Positions 7,987-17,566 of a stretch of 64,000 nt of DNA are shown piece after piece. Below the pieces are notes generated by a model that searched no databases, had not been told where the DNA came from, and saw only the letters and a program-made list of their open reading frames with translations. The DNA is taken from assembly GCF_020733705.1 (NCBI RefSeq), contig NZ_JAJFZM010000002.1, positions 310,001 through 374,000 of the forward strand, written 5' to 3'. Position 1 is the stretch's first letter. Each line of letters opens with the position of its first letter. The translations under genes and the position numbers were made by a program. This DNA comes from Nocardia australiensis (lineage in GTDB: Bacteria; Actinomycetota; Actinomycetes; Mycobacteriales; Mycobacteriaceae).

Positions 7987-8601
7987 TCAGGTGGTGACCG
8001 GTGATTGGTGCGCGCGTTCGATGAGATGCTGCATGAGGTTCAGCAGCACCTCTTTGCAGGACTCCCGGCTGCGCGCGTCACATAGCAGTACGGGGATATG
8101 GTCGTCGAGGTCGAGAGCGTCGCGGACCTCGTCGACGGTATAGAGCGGGGCGCCGTCGAAACAATTCACCGCGACGGTGAACGACAGTCCGCGGCGCTCG
8201 AAGAAGTCCACGGCGGCAAAGGAATTGCTCAAGCGCCGAGTATCAGCTAGCACAACCGCGCCGAGCGCGCCGCGCGAGAGCTCATCCCACAGGAACCAGA
8301 ATCGGTCCTGCCCCGGTGTGCCGAACAGGTAGAGCACCAGGTCGCGATCGATGGTGATGCGCCCGAAGTCCAGCGCCACGGTGGTCGTGGTCTTCTGTTC
8401 GACACCGGATAGGTCATCGACGCCGGAGCTGACCTCGGTGATGAGTTCCTCGGTACGCAGCGGAGTGATCTCGCTGATCGCAGTAACCATAGTGGTCTTG
8501 CCGACTCCGAAACCGCCGGCGATGAGGATCTTGACCGAGGCCGCGAGGTGCGGTGCGGAGTTCCCGCCGTGCGGGGTCGGGTCAGAGTTTTCGGATGCCA
8601 T
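7987..8601 (-). CDS. Conservon GTP/ATP-binding protein (CvnD type)
   Basis: 204 residues. P-loop GGFGVGKTTMVTAI at about 30, then a switch region, LYLFGTPGQDRFWFLWDEL, ADTRRL, and VNCFDGAP in place of the usual NKxD. This is the small MglA-like GTPase of actinobacterial conservons, which couple a membrane sensor to a GTPase switch. It overlaps the upstream DUF742 gene by 20 nt and is the last of four same-strand genes. Confidence 0.9.
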   Translation of the reverse strand: MASENSDPTPHGGNSAPHLAASVKILIAGGFGVGKTTMVTAISEITPLRTEELITEVSSGVDDLSGVEQKTTTTVALDFGRITIDRDLVLYLFGTPGQDRFWFLWDELSRGALGAVVLADTRRLSNSFAAVDFFERRGLSFTVAVNCFDGAPLYTVDEVRDALDLDDHIPVLLCDARSRESCKEVLLNLMQHLIERAHQSPVTT

Positions 8602-8956
8602 CCAGTACCGCTCGCAATATGTTGAGATCGCCGGGGCCTGCGTCCGGCTGTACCGGAGCCCGGAAGATCAAATGTCCCTCGCCGATCAGGTCGCCGACGA
8701 GAATCTTGGTCACTGCCAGAGGGAGTTTCACGGTGGCCGCCACTTCCGCGACCGACAACGGGCGGTGGCACAGCCTGACGATCGCCGAGTATTCGGGTTC
8801 GGTACGACGCAGGGTTGGCGCGCGATCGGCAGTGACAACGACCGTAAGCATATCCAGATCATGCCCCGCGCCGATGGTGCGGCCACGGGTCACCGCGTAG
8901 GGCCGGACCAGTGGGCCGGCCGCATCATCGAACCACGGCTCCCCCTGGCGTGTCAT
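8582..8956 (-). CDS. DUF742 protein (CvnC type)
   Basis: 124 residues. The family signature is visible: FDDAAGPLVRPYAVTRGRT at the N-terminus, then a winged-helix-like region (RLCHRPLSVAEVAATVKLPLAVTKILVGDLIGEGHL). In conservons it sits between the roadblock protein and the GTPase and is thought to be part of the complex. It overlaps both neighbours by a few nucleotides, so it is translationally coupled. Confidence 0.92.
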   Translation of the reverse strand: MTRQGEPWFDDAAGPLVRPYAVTRGRTIGAGHDLDMLTVVVTADRAPTLRRTEPEYSAIVRLCHRPLSVAEVAATVKLPLAVTKILVGDLIGEGHLIFRAPVQPDAGPGDLNILRAVLDGIRKL

Positions 8957-9348
8957 GGCAGTCGAGCGGGGGTGGATAGATAGGTGCCGACACGTTGGAC
9001 GGTCACGTTCATTTCGTAGGCGACCATGCCGAGGTTCGCCGATTCCGCGGCTTGCAGTGCGAGACAGGCATTGTCGCCCGCTGAGGTCACGAACAGGACC
9101 GCACGATCGAGTTCGATCACCGCCTGCCGGACCCCACCACCATCGAAGCGACTGCCCGCGCTGCGCGCCAAGCCGTACAAGGTGGACGACATGGCGGCGA
9201 AATGTTCGGCGTCCTCACGGGTCATCGCGGAGCCGCGGCCGAGCAGCAGGCCATCGGTGGACAGCACCACCGCGTAGCGCACACCGGCCAGCCGATCGAC
9301 GAGATCGTCGAGTAACCAGTTGAGATCACCGAGGTTGGAAGAAGTCAC
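8953..9348 (-). CDS. Roadblock/LC7 domain protein (CvnB type)
   Basis: 131 residues from GTG at 9348 (TSSNLGDLNWLLDDLVDRLAGV). The roadblock fold is clear: VRYAVVLSTDGLLLGRG, EHFAAMSSTLYGLARSAG, AVLFVTSAGDNACLALQA. It probably acts as the GTPase-activating or scaffold subunit for the CvnD-type GTPase. It overlaps the kinase gene by 23 nt; a longer reading frame upstream is the kinase in another frame. Confidence 0.92.
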   Translation of the reverse strand: MTSSNLGDLNWLLDDLVDRLAGVRYAVVLSTDGLLLGRGSAMTREDAEHFAAMSSTLYGLARSAGSRFDGGGVRQAVIELDRAVLFVTSAGDNACLALQAAESANLGMVAYEMNVTVQRVGTYLSTPARLP

Positions 9349-11839
9349 CGTGGCCTTCCTGTTCGTCCGAGGGGGTGGTGGCAGGTGCCTGATCATTGGG
9401 CACAGCCCTGCGTCCCTGCCGGGTGCCGTTTTCGATGGCGGACATGAGATCTCGGGCCTGTTCCGCGGTGCGTGGACGTTCTGACGCCGACCCCGGCGCG
9501 GGTTCGGCGGGTGCCGATCGCGCCAATTGCGGTGCGATGCTGGCCTGTCGATGCCTGCGCGGCAACGCCGGTCTGCCGTCGGGGGCCGTGCGTTGCACCG
9601 GTGCGCTCGGCTGTGGCCCTGGTGCCGGTATCGCCCGCGGCGGTTCCTCGATCGGTGGCGTCTCCGACTCGGCGGTGAGCACCGCGGATTCGGGCTCGCT
9701 CGCACCGCGCGCCAGCACATCCGACAGCGACGCCGCCTCGACGAAGGGCACCGGGTGGCGCCGTCGGCGCGCGCTATCGGTGGTGTCGAGCCCCGGTGCG
9801 GTCGTATGGGTTTCGCTGGCGATCACCGCCGAGGGAATCAGCACAATGGCCCGGATCCCGCCATAATCGGACTCCGCCAACCGCACCGACACACCGTGAC
9901 GGGTGGCCAATTGCGCGACGACGAACAGTCCGAGCCGGGAATCGACAGACAGTGTGGCGACACCGAAATCGGGTGGGGCGTGCAGCAATTCGTTCATCCG
10001 GGCGATTTCGGCGTCCGGCATGCCCATGCCTTGATCGCTGATTTCGACGACGATGCCCTTGCCGACGACGTTGCCGGTCAGCTCGACGCGCGACTGTGGC
10101 GGGGAGAAGGCGGTCGCATTGTCCACCAGCTCCGCGAGCAGATGGATGAGGTCGGCAACGGCGGTTCCCAGTACGTGCGCCTCGGGCAGGCGTGCGACCC
10201 GGACCCGGGTGTAGTCGAGGGTTTCACCAACCGCGCTGCGCACCACGTCGATCAGCGGCACCGGATTGCGCCACTGCCTGCCGGGGCGGCCGCCGCCGAG
10301 AATGATCAGATTTTCGGCATTGCGCCGTTCGCGGGTGGCCAGGTGGTCGAGCCGGAACAGAGTGTCGAGCAGGGTCGGATCTTCCTGACTGGCCTCGGCC
10401 TCATCGAGAATCTCGAGTTGCCGGTGCACCACGATCTGGCTGCGGTGGGCGATATTGAGGAATACGGCCCGGACGCCCTGCCTGGTCCGTGCCTCGTTCA
10501 CCGCCGCCGCGACGGCTGCGGCATGCGCGTGCTCGAATGCCTTTGCTACCTGGCCGATTTCGTCGCGACCGTAGTCAAGGCTCGGTGATTCGGCGGCCGG
10601 GTCGACGGTTTCGCCTTCGCTGAGTTTGCGCATTGTCTCGGGCAGATGTTCGTCGGCGAGGGCGAGGGTTTGCCCACGTAGCCGCTTGAGTCTGCGGATG
10701 ATGCGGTTGGCCAGCGCCACGGCGATGAGGAACGCGAGCACGCTGACCGCGACGACACCGCCGCCCGCCCACGCGGAGCTGGATGCGGCGTCGGCCGCCT
10801 TGTCTTCGGCGAGATTCTGTGCGTATTTGTTCTGCGCGATCCAGGCGTCGACGAGCGCCTTGTTCACCTCGGCAGCGGCGGTGTGCCATTCGGCTGTGTT
10901 CAACGGCAACTCGGGCGGGGTCGCCTGCTTGGTGCCGGATCCTGATCCACTCGAGCTGCTGGAACTGTTGGAACTGCTGGAATTGCTCGAGGAGTTCGTG
11001 GTGTTGAACGTATTGCGCTGGACGAGCGCATTTTCCATGGCGGTGAGCTGCTGCCAAGCCGGGCTTTCGGTCAGCTCCTGTAGACGCTCGCGTGGCGATT
11101 GATCGAGTTCGGTTGCCAGATTGGCGATTTCGGTGTGGTAGTAGCCGATCTGGCGGAGGTATTCCTCCATCGGGATCGGCGTGGGTCCTTCGGCGGTGGC
11201 GATCATGCTGCCGAGCGCGTTGCTGCGTGACATTGCGTCGGCCGCGAGGAACAGCCGCTTACCGTCTGCGATGCGGCCGCCGATCTCGGCGTCGGGCGCC
11301 GTATTTTCGGCAACCTCGGTGCCGTAGGTGATGACGTCGAGCAGCCGGTTGTAGAACATGTAGGCATCGGGCACGGGCATTTGGCCCGCGTCGGTTGCCG
11401 TGCGCACCTGGGTCATCTGGGTGCCGAGGGTGACGAAGTTCGCGGCATCGTCGCCGATCTGCGAATCGTCGACCTCACGCAAACCCGCGGAAGCCTCCAC
11501 CAGTCCGCGCAATGTGCTGTCCAACCGCGTCCGGGCCGTACCGAGTGTGGGTTGCGCCGAGTCGTCGCCGGTGAGTGTGGCAATGGTGAGTTGGCGTTCC
11601 TGCTGGACGGCGGCGAGCAATTCTGTTACCGAGGGAATCAGCTGCTGATTCTGCGACGCCCAATCTTGGGCTTTGCCTCCCTGCGCCACCAGGTATCCCG
11701 CCGTACCCACGCCGACCACGAGCAGAGTCAGACTCGGGACGAGCGCAATCGCCAGTATCCGTGTTCGGACACCGAGCCTCGCTCTGAACATCGGCACAAC
11801 ATAAACGACATGCCGTCCAGTTCGCGGTGTGAGTCCCAC
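9326..11839 (-). CDS. Conservon sensor histidine-kinase-like protein (CvnA type)
   Basis: 837 residues from GTG at 11839; an alternative ATG at 11791 gives MFRARLGVRTRILAIALVPS. Order: membrane segment near 30-52, extracytoplasmic nitrate/nitrite-sensing-like domain, a serine-rich low-complexity stretch at about 285-305, second membrane segment (VVAVSVLAFLIAVALANRII), HAMP-like linker, a region with RSQIVVHRQLEILDE, then an HATPase (LAELVDNATAFSPP, ISDQGMGM, GLFVVAQLA), and a proline-rich tail. It probably senses an external signal for the linked GTPase module. No P450 follows, unlike some conservons. Confidence 0.9.
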   Translation of the reverse strand: MGLTPRTGRHVVYVVPMFRARLGVRTRILAIALVPSLTLLVVGVGTAGYLVAQGGKAQDWASQNQQLIPSVTELLAAVQQERQLTIATLTGDDSAQPTLGTARTRLDSTLRGLVEASAGLREVDDSQIGDDAANFVTLGTQMTQVRTATDAGQMPVPDAYMFYNRLLDVITYGTEVAENTAPDAEIGGRIADGKRLFLAADAMSRSNALGSMIATAEGPTPIPMEEYLRQIGYYHTEIANLATELDQSPRERLQELTESPAWQQLTAMENALVQRNTFNTTNSSSNSSSSNSSSSSSGSGSGTKQATPPELPLNTAEWHTAAAEVNKALVDAWIAQNKYAQNLAEDKAADAASSSAWAGGGVVAVSVLAFLIAVALANRIIRRLKRLRGQTLALADEHLPETMRKLSEGETVDPAAESPSLDYGRDEIGQVAKAFEHAHAAAVAAAVNEARTRQGVRAVFLNIAHRSQIVVHRQLEILDEAEASQEDPTLLDTLFRLDHLATRERRNAENLIILGGGRPGRQWRNPVPLIDVVRSAVGETLDYTRVRVARLPEAHVLGTAVADLIHLLAELVDNATAFSPPQSRVELTGNVVGKGIVVEISDQGMGMPDAEIARMNELLHAPPDFGVATLSVDSRLGLFVVAQLATRHGVSVRLAESDYGGIRAIVLIPSAVIASETHTTAPGLDTTDSARRRRHPVPFVEAASLSDVLARGASEPESAVLTAESETPPIEEPPRAIPAPGPQPSAPVQRTAPDGRPALPRRHRQASIAPQLARSAPAEPAPGSASERPRTAEQARDLMSAIENGTRQGRRAVPNDQAPATTPSDEQEGHGDFFQPR

Positions 11840-12142
11840 TGAACGGGACTCGAGTTGACGTCGGCGTAATCTTTTGCTGGTGGACGAATTCGGGTGGGCG
11901 CCAAGGCTGCTGACGTATCGCTCCAGCTAGCGGAGGCGGTTGGCTCGGTCGAGCAGGGCAAGTCCCCGGTCCGGACCGTAGGTTTGGACGACGGCGACGA
12001 CCCGGCTGAGCCGCACGGGGTTGGTGGGATTGAGTCGTTCCAGCGATATCTAGAGACGCCGCGATCTCGGTCGGGTGCGGGGGCGCAGCGTGGCAGCGTA
12101 GATTGTGTGTATCTCGCGGTTACTCAAAAGTAGGAGGCAACG

Positions 12143-13696
12143 ATGCCCGCGCCGGAAGCCGAAGTTTTCGCTCGCCTGAGCGCACTCGCAGCGATCGATA
12201 CCCCCGACGCGCGTGCGACCAAGACGATCACCGAGACTTTCACCGGTCAGCCGCTCGGCACGGTACCGGTGGGCACCGTCGAGGACGTGACCGCGGCGTT
12301 CGGTCGCGCCGAGGCCGCGCAGGCGCGCTGGGCCGCGCGCTCGGCCAAGGAACGCGCCGCCGTACTGGAGCGTTACCGGGCGCTGGTCATAGCGCAGCGC
12401 GAGTTTCTGATGGATGTCATCCAGGCTGAAACCGGCAAGGCGCGGTGGGCGGCCCAGGAAGAAATCATGGGCCTGATGTTCGCGGTGCGATACTTCGCGA
12501 AGGCGGCACCGGGTCTGCTCGAACCGCATACGGTGCCCGGCGCGTTCCCGGTGCTGAATCGTACATCGGTGCGCACCCAGCCCAAGGGCGTGGTCGGCGT
12601 CATCGCGCCGTGGAATTATCCGGCGCTGCTGTCGATCGGTGATTCGATCCCCGCGCTGCTCGCCGGTAACGCCGTGGTCGTCAAGCCCGACAGCCAAACT
12701 CCGTTCTCCGCGTTGGCCAATGCCGAGTTGCTGTACCAGGCCGGGCTGCCCCGGGATCTGCTCGCGGTGCTGCCCGGACCGGGCACGGTCGTCGGCACCG
12801 CCATCGTCGACGCCTGCGACTACCTGATGTTCACCGGCTCCTCGGCCACCGGCCGCGCACTGGCCCAGCAATGTGGGCGCAGGCTGATCGGCTTCTCCGC
12901 GGAACTCGGCGGCAAGAACCCCATGATCGTCACCAAAGGCGCCAACCTGGACAAGGTCGCGAAGGCGGCGGTCCGAGCATGCTTCTCCAACGCGGGGCAG
13001 CTGTGCATTTCGATCGAACGGCTGTATGTGGAGAGGTCCGTGGTAGCGGAGTTCACCGACAAGTTCGTCGCGGCCGTCGCGGCGGCGAAACTCGGTATCG
13101 CCTACGACTATTCGACCGACATCGGCAGCCTCATCTCCGAGGCGCAGCTGGAAACGGTGACCAAACACGTCGCCGACGCGACCTCCAAGGGCGCGAAGGT
13201 GCTCGCGGGCGGCAAGCCACGCCCGGATCTGGGCCCACTGTTCTTCGAGCCGACCGTGCTGACCGATGTGACCGACGAGATGGAGTGCGGTCGCGACGAA
13301 ACCTTCGGCCCGCTGGTTTCGATCTACCCGGTCGACACGGTGGAGGAGGCCATCACCCTGGCCAACGACACTGAATACGGCCTCAATGCGAGTGTCTGGG
13401 CCGCTAGTGCGAGTGAAGGCGAGCGAATCGCGCAGCAACTGCACGCCGGCACCGTGTGCGTCGATGAAGGCTACGCACCCGCCTGGGGCAGTACCGCGGC
13501 GCCGATGGGCGGCATGGGCACGTCGGGAGTCGGGCGCAGGCACGGTCCGGATGGACTGCTGAAGTTCACCGAACCACAGACGGTGGTCGTCACCCGCTTG
13601 CTGAACCTGGACGCGCCCGCGCTGATTTCGCAGGACAAATGGCAGCGGCTGCTGATGACGCTGGCGCGTAGCCTCCGATTCCTGCCCGGCCGCTAG
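12143..13696 (+). CDS. gabD2: Succinate-semialdehyde dehydrogenase (GabD2 type)
   Basis: 517 residues, close to the length and sequence style of mycobacterial GabD2. NAD(P) binding and active-site landmarks: VIAPWNYPALLSIGD, KPDSQTP, FTGSSATGR, catalytic Glu in FSAELGGKNPM and catalytic Cys in NAGQLCISIERL. It oxidises succinate semialdehyde to succinate, linking the GABA shunt or 2-oxoglutarate bypass to the TCA cycle. ATG preceded by GTAGGAGG at good spacing. The 300 bp upstream (11840-12142) hold no supported gene. Confidence 0.9.
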   Translation: MPAPEAEVFARLSALAAIDTPDARATKTITETFTGQPLGTVPVGTVEDVTAAFGRAEAAQARWAARSAKERAAVLERYRALVIAQREFLMDVIQAETGKARWAAQEEIMGLMFAVRYFAKAAPGLLEPHTVPGAFPVLNRTSVRTQPKGVVGVIAPWNYPALLSIGDSIPALLAGNAVVVKPDSQTPFSALANAELLYQAGLPRDLLAVLPGPGTVVGTAIVDACDYLMFTGSSATGRALAQQCGRRLIGFSAELGGKNPMIVTKGANLDKVAKAAVRACFSNAGQLCISIERLYVERSVVAEFTDKFVAAVAAAKLGIAYDYSTDIGSLISEAQLETVTKHVADATSKGAKVLAGGKPRPDLGPLFFEPTVLTDVTDEMECGRDETFGPLVSIYPVDTVEEAITLANDTEYGLNASVWAASASEGERIAQQLHAGTVCVDEGYAPAWGSTAAPMGGMGTSGVGRRHGPDGLLKFTEPQTVVVTRLLNLDAPALISQDKWQRLLMTLARSLRFLPGR

Positions 13697-13732
13697 GACG
13701 ATCCCCGGAAGCCCGGGATGAGGGCCCTCTGT

Positions 13733-14245
13733 CTATCTGCGACGTAGCAATATGCCACGGACATACGAGGCTTGGCCCGAGTGCTGGATGTCGTCGTCGA
13801 TAACGCTGATAAGACGGACCCCCAATGTCACCGGTGGGTTCCAGCGGGTGTCGACGATCCGGGGCAGGTCCGAGTCGGTGAGTGTACCGACATAGCCGAT
13901 CGTCCGCGCGTGCACCGCATCGTAGTAGCCCAACAGCAGCTCCGCTGAGATCCCGCCGAGCTGGGCGACATCCTCGGGACGGTCGGCGTATCCGGTTGCC
14001 GCATCGTCGAACGGCAATCCGAATCGCTGTGCCCAATCCGCGCTCGTCCATACCTGCTCCAGACCGGCGACCTCCGCGATGTGGTCGTCCTGAACCCGGG
14101 TCAGATGCCAGATCAGCCAGGCAATGGAATTGGCGTCCGGCTCGATGCGTGCGGCGAGTTCGTCCGGAGTGAGGTCCGCGACGGCCGCGTGCACGTTCTC
14201 CTGGATACGGCCGAATGCGTCGACCAATAGCTCAGCGCTCGTCAT
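13733..14245 (-). CDS. DinB-like four-helix protein (DUF664)
   Basis: 170 residues from ATG at 14245 (a TTG four codons upstream is possible). Histidines that can bind metal occur in WLIWHLTRVQDDHIAEV and DDDIQHSGQASYVRG, the DinB/DUF664 pattern. Relatives include mycothiol- or bacillithiol-dependent transferases and metal-dependent hydrolases. Substrate unknown. It is single and convergent with gabD2. Confidence 0.8.
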   Translation of the reverse strand: MTSAELLVDAFGRIQENVHAAVADLTPDELAARIEPDANSIAWLIWHLTRVQDDHIAEVAGLEQVWTSADWAQRFGLPFDDAATGYADRPEDVAQLGGISAELLLGYYDAVHARTIGYVGTLTDSDLPRIVDTRWNPPVTLGVRLISVIDDDIQHSGQASYVRGILLRRR

Positions 14246-14320
14246 GAACGGATTCAATCATGTACCTGCGACACCGAGCGGTGAAAGCCGCCCACGATTC
14301 ACAACGGCTCGGGCGGGGTC

Positions 14321-15607
14321 TCACCGTGATGTGCGGCCGAATCGAGCGTCCACCCAGGCGAGGCTGTCAGTGAACGCGGCCTCGATTACGGAGCGGTGAT
14401 CCGCGTCCGGGTAGTTGCGGTAGTCCACGGGTGCTCCGGTGCCACGCAACTGCGCTACCATCGCGTCGGTCGACAGCGGTTGTACCGTGGTGTCCTTGCG
14501 GCCCTGCTGAACCAGCAGCGGCGGGCCGAATCGAAGATGACGTGGATCGTTTTCGTCGAGCACGCGGGTCAGCGCGAACGCGTCCCCGTGCGCGGCGAAT
14601 ACCTGATCGGCCCCGAGCCCGCCCCACGAGTTCGGCGCGCGCAGTTCAGCGATGCAGTTCTCGTCGGCCTGGGGCAGTAGGGCAAGGGCGGGCGGAGCGA
14701 GGAATCGGGCCGGGTCGATATCAGCGACAGTCTGAGCGCCACGAATCAGTAGCGGGAGAAACGAAGTGGTGGTCGCGGAAATGCTACCGAGCAACGGCGT
14801 GACACCGGCACCGGCCGCAAGAGCCATGGCTTGGATGCCGACTCCAGTATGCGAAGCCGGTGCGAGTGCAACGGAACCGACGAGTTCCATATCGGGCGCC
14901 CACTGCGGTGCCCGCGCGTCGGCGAAAATCGCGGCCTGCCCGCCTTGCGAGTGCCCCATGGCAAGCCAGCGGCGACCGATCGCGGGTTCGATTCGCCGGG
15001 CCGCGAGAGCGATATCCGCGACCGCGCGCTGTTCGGCCTCACCGATCAAATATCCGTGCGGCCCAGGCGTCCCAAGCCCCTGATAGTCAGTCTGAACGAC
15101 CGCGTATCCCGCAGCGATCCACCGCGCCTGAATGTCGCGGACGAGTGCGGTGTAATCATGCGCGGAGTATTCGGGGCCGGTATCGCGCGACGGTGCGCAG
15201 TCATCGGCAAGGCCGGTCGTCCCGTGTGCCCAGGAGATCAGCGGCCAGCCATCCGGCGGTGCCTCGCCCTCGGGCACCGCGACCGTCCCCGACACCGCGA
15301 CGGGACGTCCCTGTGAATCGACCGATCGGTAGAGCACCAGACTGTTTCGTGCCCCGGGCAGCACCGGTGCCCCGGTCAACGGACGCTCCCAGATGACCGA
15401 ACCGTGCGTTCCCGGTACGAGATCGTCGGACGGTGTGTAGAACTCGAGCCCGGCCGGCGGGTTTTCGAGACCATCGGCCCGCGCGAGCCCACCGGGGATG
15501 CCGAGCATCGATGCGACCGAAACCAGTACCGCCACAACGCCTTGCGTGAGCGGCTTCGGAACTCGCCGAGCGACGCGGTCAGCGGAATGCTGCGGGGAGT
15601 CGGTCAT
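14321..15607 (-). CDS. Secreted lipase (LIP family)
   Basis: 428 residues from ATG at 15607. A hydrophobic segment near residues 25-45 ending in GLARADG looks like a signal peptide. The alpha/beta hydrolase triad is visible: nucleophile in AMGHSQGGQAA, Asp in VQQGRKDTTV, His in PDADHRSVIEA; oxyanion region SWAHGTTGLADDCAPS. Actinobacterial LIP-family enzymes hydrolyse triacylglycerols or esters outside the cell. The small lipoprotein gene just upstream on the same strand may share its transcript. Confidence 0.88.
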   Translation of the reverse strand: MTDSPQHSADRVARRVPKPLTQGVVAVLVSVASMLGIPGGLARADGLENPPAGLEFYTPSDDLVPGTHGSVIWERPLTGAPVLPGARNSLVLYRSVDSQGRPVAVSGTVAVPEGEAPPDGWPLISWAHGTTGLADDCAPSRDTGPEYSAHDYTALVRDIQARWIAAGYAVVQTDYQGLGTPGPHGYLIGEAEQRAVADIALAARRIEPAIGRRWLAMGHSQGGQAAIFADARAPQWAPDMELVGSVALAPASHTGVGIQAMALAAGAGVTPLLGSISATTTSFLPLLIRGAQTVADIDPARFLAPPALALLPQADENCIAELRAPNSWGGLGADQVFAAHGDAFALTRVLDENDPRHLRFGPPLLVQQGRKDTTVQPLSTDAMVAQLRGTGAPVDYRNYPDADHRSVIEAAFTDSLAWVDARFGRTSR

Positions 15608-15661
15608 GTCAGACAACGTACCTGTCGGCCGACTCGGTGCTGTTATCCGAGTGAGTCACGG

Positions 15662-15976
15662 TCACTTTTTGATGAAAAGTCCTGCCACGTCGGCATTTTT
15701 GATCGGGGTGTCGGCGTTGAGCTGAACACCGCACAGCAAACCTACCGAAACCATGGTGGCGTCGACGGTTGTGCCGGCGGGTTCGTGATCGTCCTTGGTC
15801 TGCTGCTTGACGAACTTCGTGATCGTCACGCGTTTGGTGTCCTGATCCTGTTTGACGTACTCGCTGCACGGAGTGTCGCCGCCCTGGTTGAGGGCGCGCT
15901 CGACATCGCTGCAGCCCGCCAGCAGTAACGTGACCGCCGCGACCCCGAGGCCGGTCCGTGTCAGCGTGGCGTTCAT
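15662..15976 (-). CDS. Small lipoprotein, possibly HdeA-like
   Basis: 104 residues. The signal peptide ends in the lipobox LLLAGC, so the mature protein is lipid-anchored at Cys22. The mature part has two further cysteines (DTPCSEYVKQD and VGLLCGVQL) and a compact alpha-helical pattern that resembles the HdeA acid-chaperone domain. That relation is an inference from spacing and composition. It has a good AGGAGG ribosome site. Confidence 0.7.
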   Translation of the reverse strand: MNATLTRTGLGVAAVTLLLAGCSDVERALNQGGDTPCSEYVKQDQDTKRVTITKFVKQQTKDDHEPAGTTVDATMVSVGLLCGVQLNADTPIKNADVAGLFIKK

Positions 15977-16050
15977 GTGTTCCTCCTGGCGAGTACGGCG
16001 AGCGGGAACTCGCGACGATCGTCACCAGCGTAGAGCCAGTTTGTGGAGAA

Positions 16051-17193
16051 TCAGTGCAGGGCGATGCGCAGCGGAACGTTCAGCTCCGCAGGCGTGAGTG
16101 AACCGTGGTGACCGATCATCATCGATTGCATCGGCTCGACCCCGGTACGCACGACGCCGCGCCCGCCGCGGGCGACGACGACCAGATCGCCGATACGCTC
16201 GGCGACTCGCGGGGCAACGACGGGCCCGAACCAGCCGCGACCGATGACCTCAGTGCGGGACAGCACCGCGAAATCGGGGCCGAGAAACTCTTGCCAGGCG
16301 GCGGCGACATCGGTGCCCGCGCCGTCGACGGTGTATACGTGGCGGGCGCGCGGCTCGCCACCGAGGTGGGCGACCCCGTCGCTCAACTGCGGGGTGTTGT
16401 CGAAATCGATATGGTCGTCGAGTTCGACCATGCCGTGGTCGGCGGTGACGATCAGCGCACCACCGGGCGGCAGCTGTTCGGCGACAGCGGCGGCGAGCCG
16501 GTCGACGTGCGCCAACTCCAAAAGCCATGCGTCGGAGGAAGGTCCGCGTACATGGCCGGTGGTGTCGAGGTCGCCGTGATAGGCATACACCAGCGAGTGG
16601 CTGCCCCTTCGCAGCGCCTCGCCGATGCCTGCTACGAGGTCACCGAAGGAAACCTCGGCGCGGAACTCGCAGCCGCGTAGCACCGCTCGGGTCAGGCCGG
16701 AATCCGCCTGATAATGCGGCGCAACCTGCGTGACGGCGATGCCGTGGGCGGCGGCGCGTTCGAATACCGTTGTGGTGGGCTGGAATTGCTCGGGGACGAG
16801 CTCGCGAAGCAGATCGGTCTTCGGTCCCTCGCCGTGTAGTCGCCAGCGCAGCGAGTTCACCAACCGGTCGTGTCCTGGCACATTGATCAGATACCCGACG
16901 ATGCCGTGCTCGCCGGGCGGTACGCCGACGCCGAGCGAGCTCAGGCTGGTCGCGGTGGTGCTCGGAAAGCCTGCCGCCAGCTCGCCGGGTGCGAGGCTGG
17001 ACAGGAATGGCGCCGCGTCGGGATTCGCCGCGAGCGACAGCGCGCCGAGACCATCGATGAGCAGCACGCAGATACGGTCGGCGCGCAGGCCGAGGCCGAG
17101 ACGGTCCGACTCGCCGGGCACGCCGAATCCGGCGAGCAGGGATGGAAACAGATCGGCAAGGGAACCCGTGCCATAGGGTGGCGCGACAAACAC
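16051..17193 (-). CDS. Alkaline-phosphatase-superfamily phosphodiesterase / nucleotide pyrophosphatase
   Basis: 380 residues. Metal and active-site motifs: ICVLLIDGLGALSL (Asp), nucleophile Thr in GFPSTTATSLSSLG, GEHGIVGY, AYHGDLDTTGHVRGP and VTADHGMVELDDH with Asp/His ligands. This is the type I phosphodiesterase fold, which hydrolyses phosphodiesters or pyrophosphates. No signal peptide is obvious. It is single on the minus strand. Confidence 0.85.
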   Translation of the reverse strand: MFVAPPYGTGSLADLFPSLLAGFGVPGESDRLGLGLRADRICVLLIDGLGALSLAANPDAAPFLSSLAPGELAAGFPSTTATSLSSLGVGVPPGEHGIVGYLINVPGHDRLVNSLRWRLHGEGPKTDLLRELVPEQFQPTTTVFERAAAHGIAVTQVAPHYQADSGLTRAVLRGCEFRAEVSFGDLVAGIGEALRRGSHSLVYAYHGDLDTTGHVRGPSSDAWLLELAHVDRLAAAVAEQLPPGGALIVTADHGMVELDDHIDFDNTPQLSDGVAHLGGEPRARHVYTVDGAGTDVAAAWQEFLGPDFAVLSRTEVIGRGWFGPVVAPRVAERIGDLVVVARGGRGVVRTGVEPMQSMMIGHHGSLTPAELNVPLRIALH

Positions 17194-17234
17194 GGCCTCA
17201 GCCTGTCAAGATCGACGTGGTCTGGCAAGCATGA

Positions 17235-17549
17235 TCAGGCTTGACCGGTTTCGAAGCGGCTGACCTTTCCGTCGCTGACGGTGAACCGCCACGTGGTGCG
17301 CATGGAACCCCACCTGGTGTTGGTGTAATTGGCGACCAGCTCGGTGCCACTGTCGCCGATCGACTCGACATCCAGCCGTCCATTGCTGCCGAAGATCTCG
17401 GAGTTGGTCCACTGTGCGACATTTCGTTCGACGCTGTCGTCGGACATGGATACACCGTCGGTGAGGACACCGAAGAACCGGTCTTGATCGTTGGCGTTGA
17501 GCGCGTCGACGAACTCTTGAACCACGGGGTCGAGCTGCTGTGCGGTCAT
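17235..17549 (-). CDS. NTF2-like / SnoaL-type small protein
   Basis: 104 residues with the NTF2-like pattern: an initial helix (DPVVQEFVDALNANDQDRFFGVLT), then strands VSMSDDS, LDVESIGDSGTELVANYTN, TTWRFTVSDGKVSRFETG. Such proteins are isomerases, cyclases or ligand binders; function unknown here. Confidence 0.7.
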   Translation of the reverse strand: MTAQQLDPVVQEFVDALNANDQDRFFGVLTDGVSMSDDSVERNVAQWTNSEIFGSNGRLDVESIGDSGTELVANYTNTRWGSMRTTWRFTVSDGKVSRFETGQA

Positions 17550-17566
17550 CCTCTTCCCTCTCGGAT

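Noticed and set aside
12050..13543. Minus-strand frame of 497 codons opposite gabD2
   Set aside because: Mirror frame of a clear aldehyde dehydrogenase; no recognisable protein features.
13697..13732. GC-rich near-palindrome after gabD2 as a terminator
   Set aside because: The arms are short and mismatched and no T-tract follows; too weak to list as a feature.
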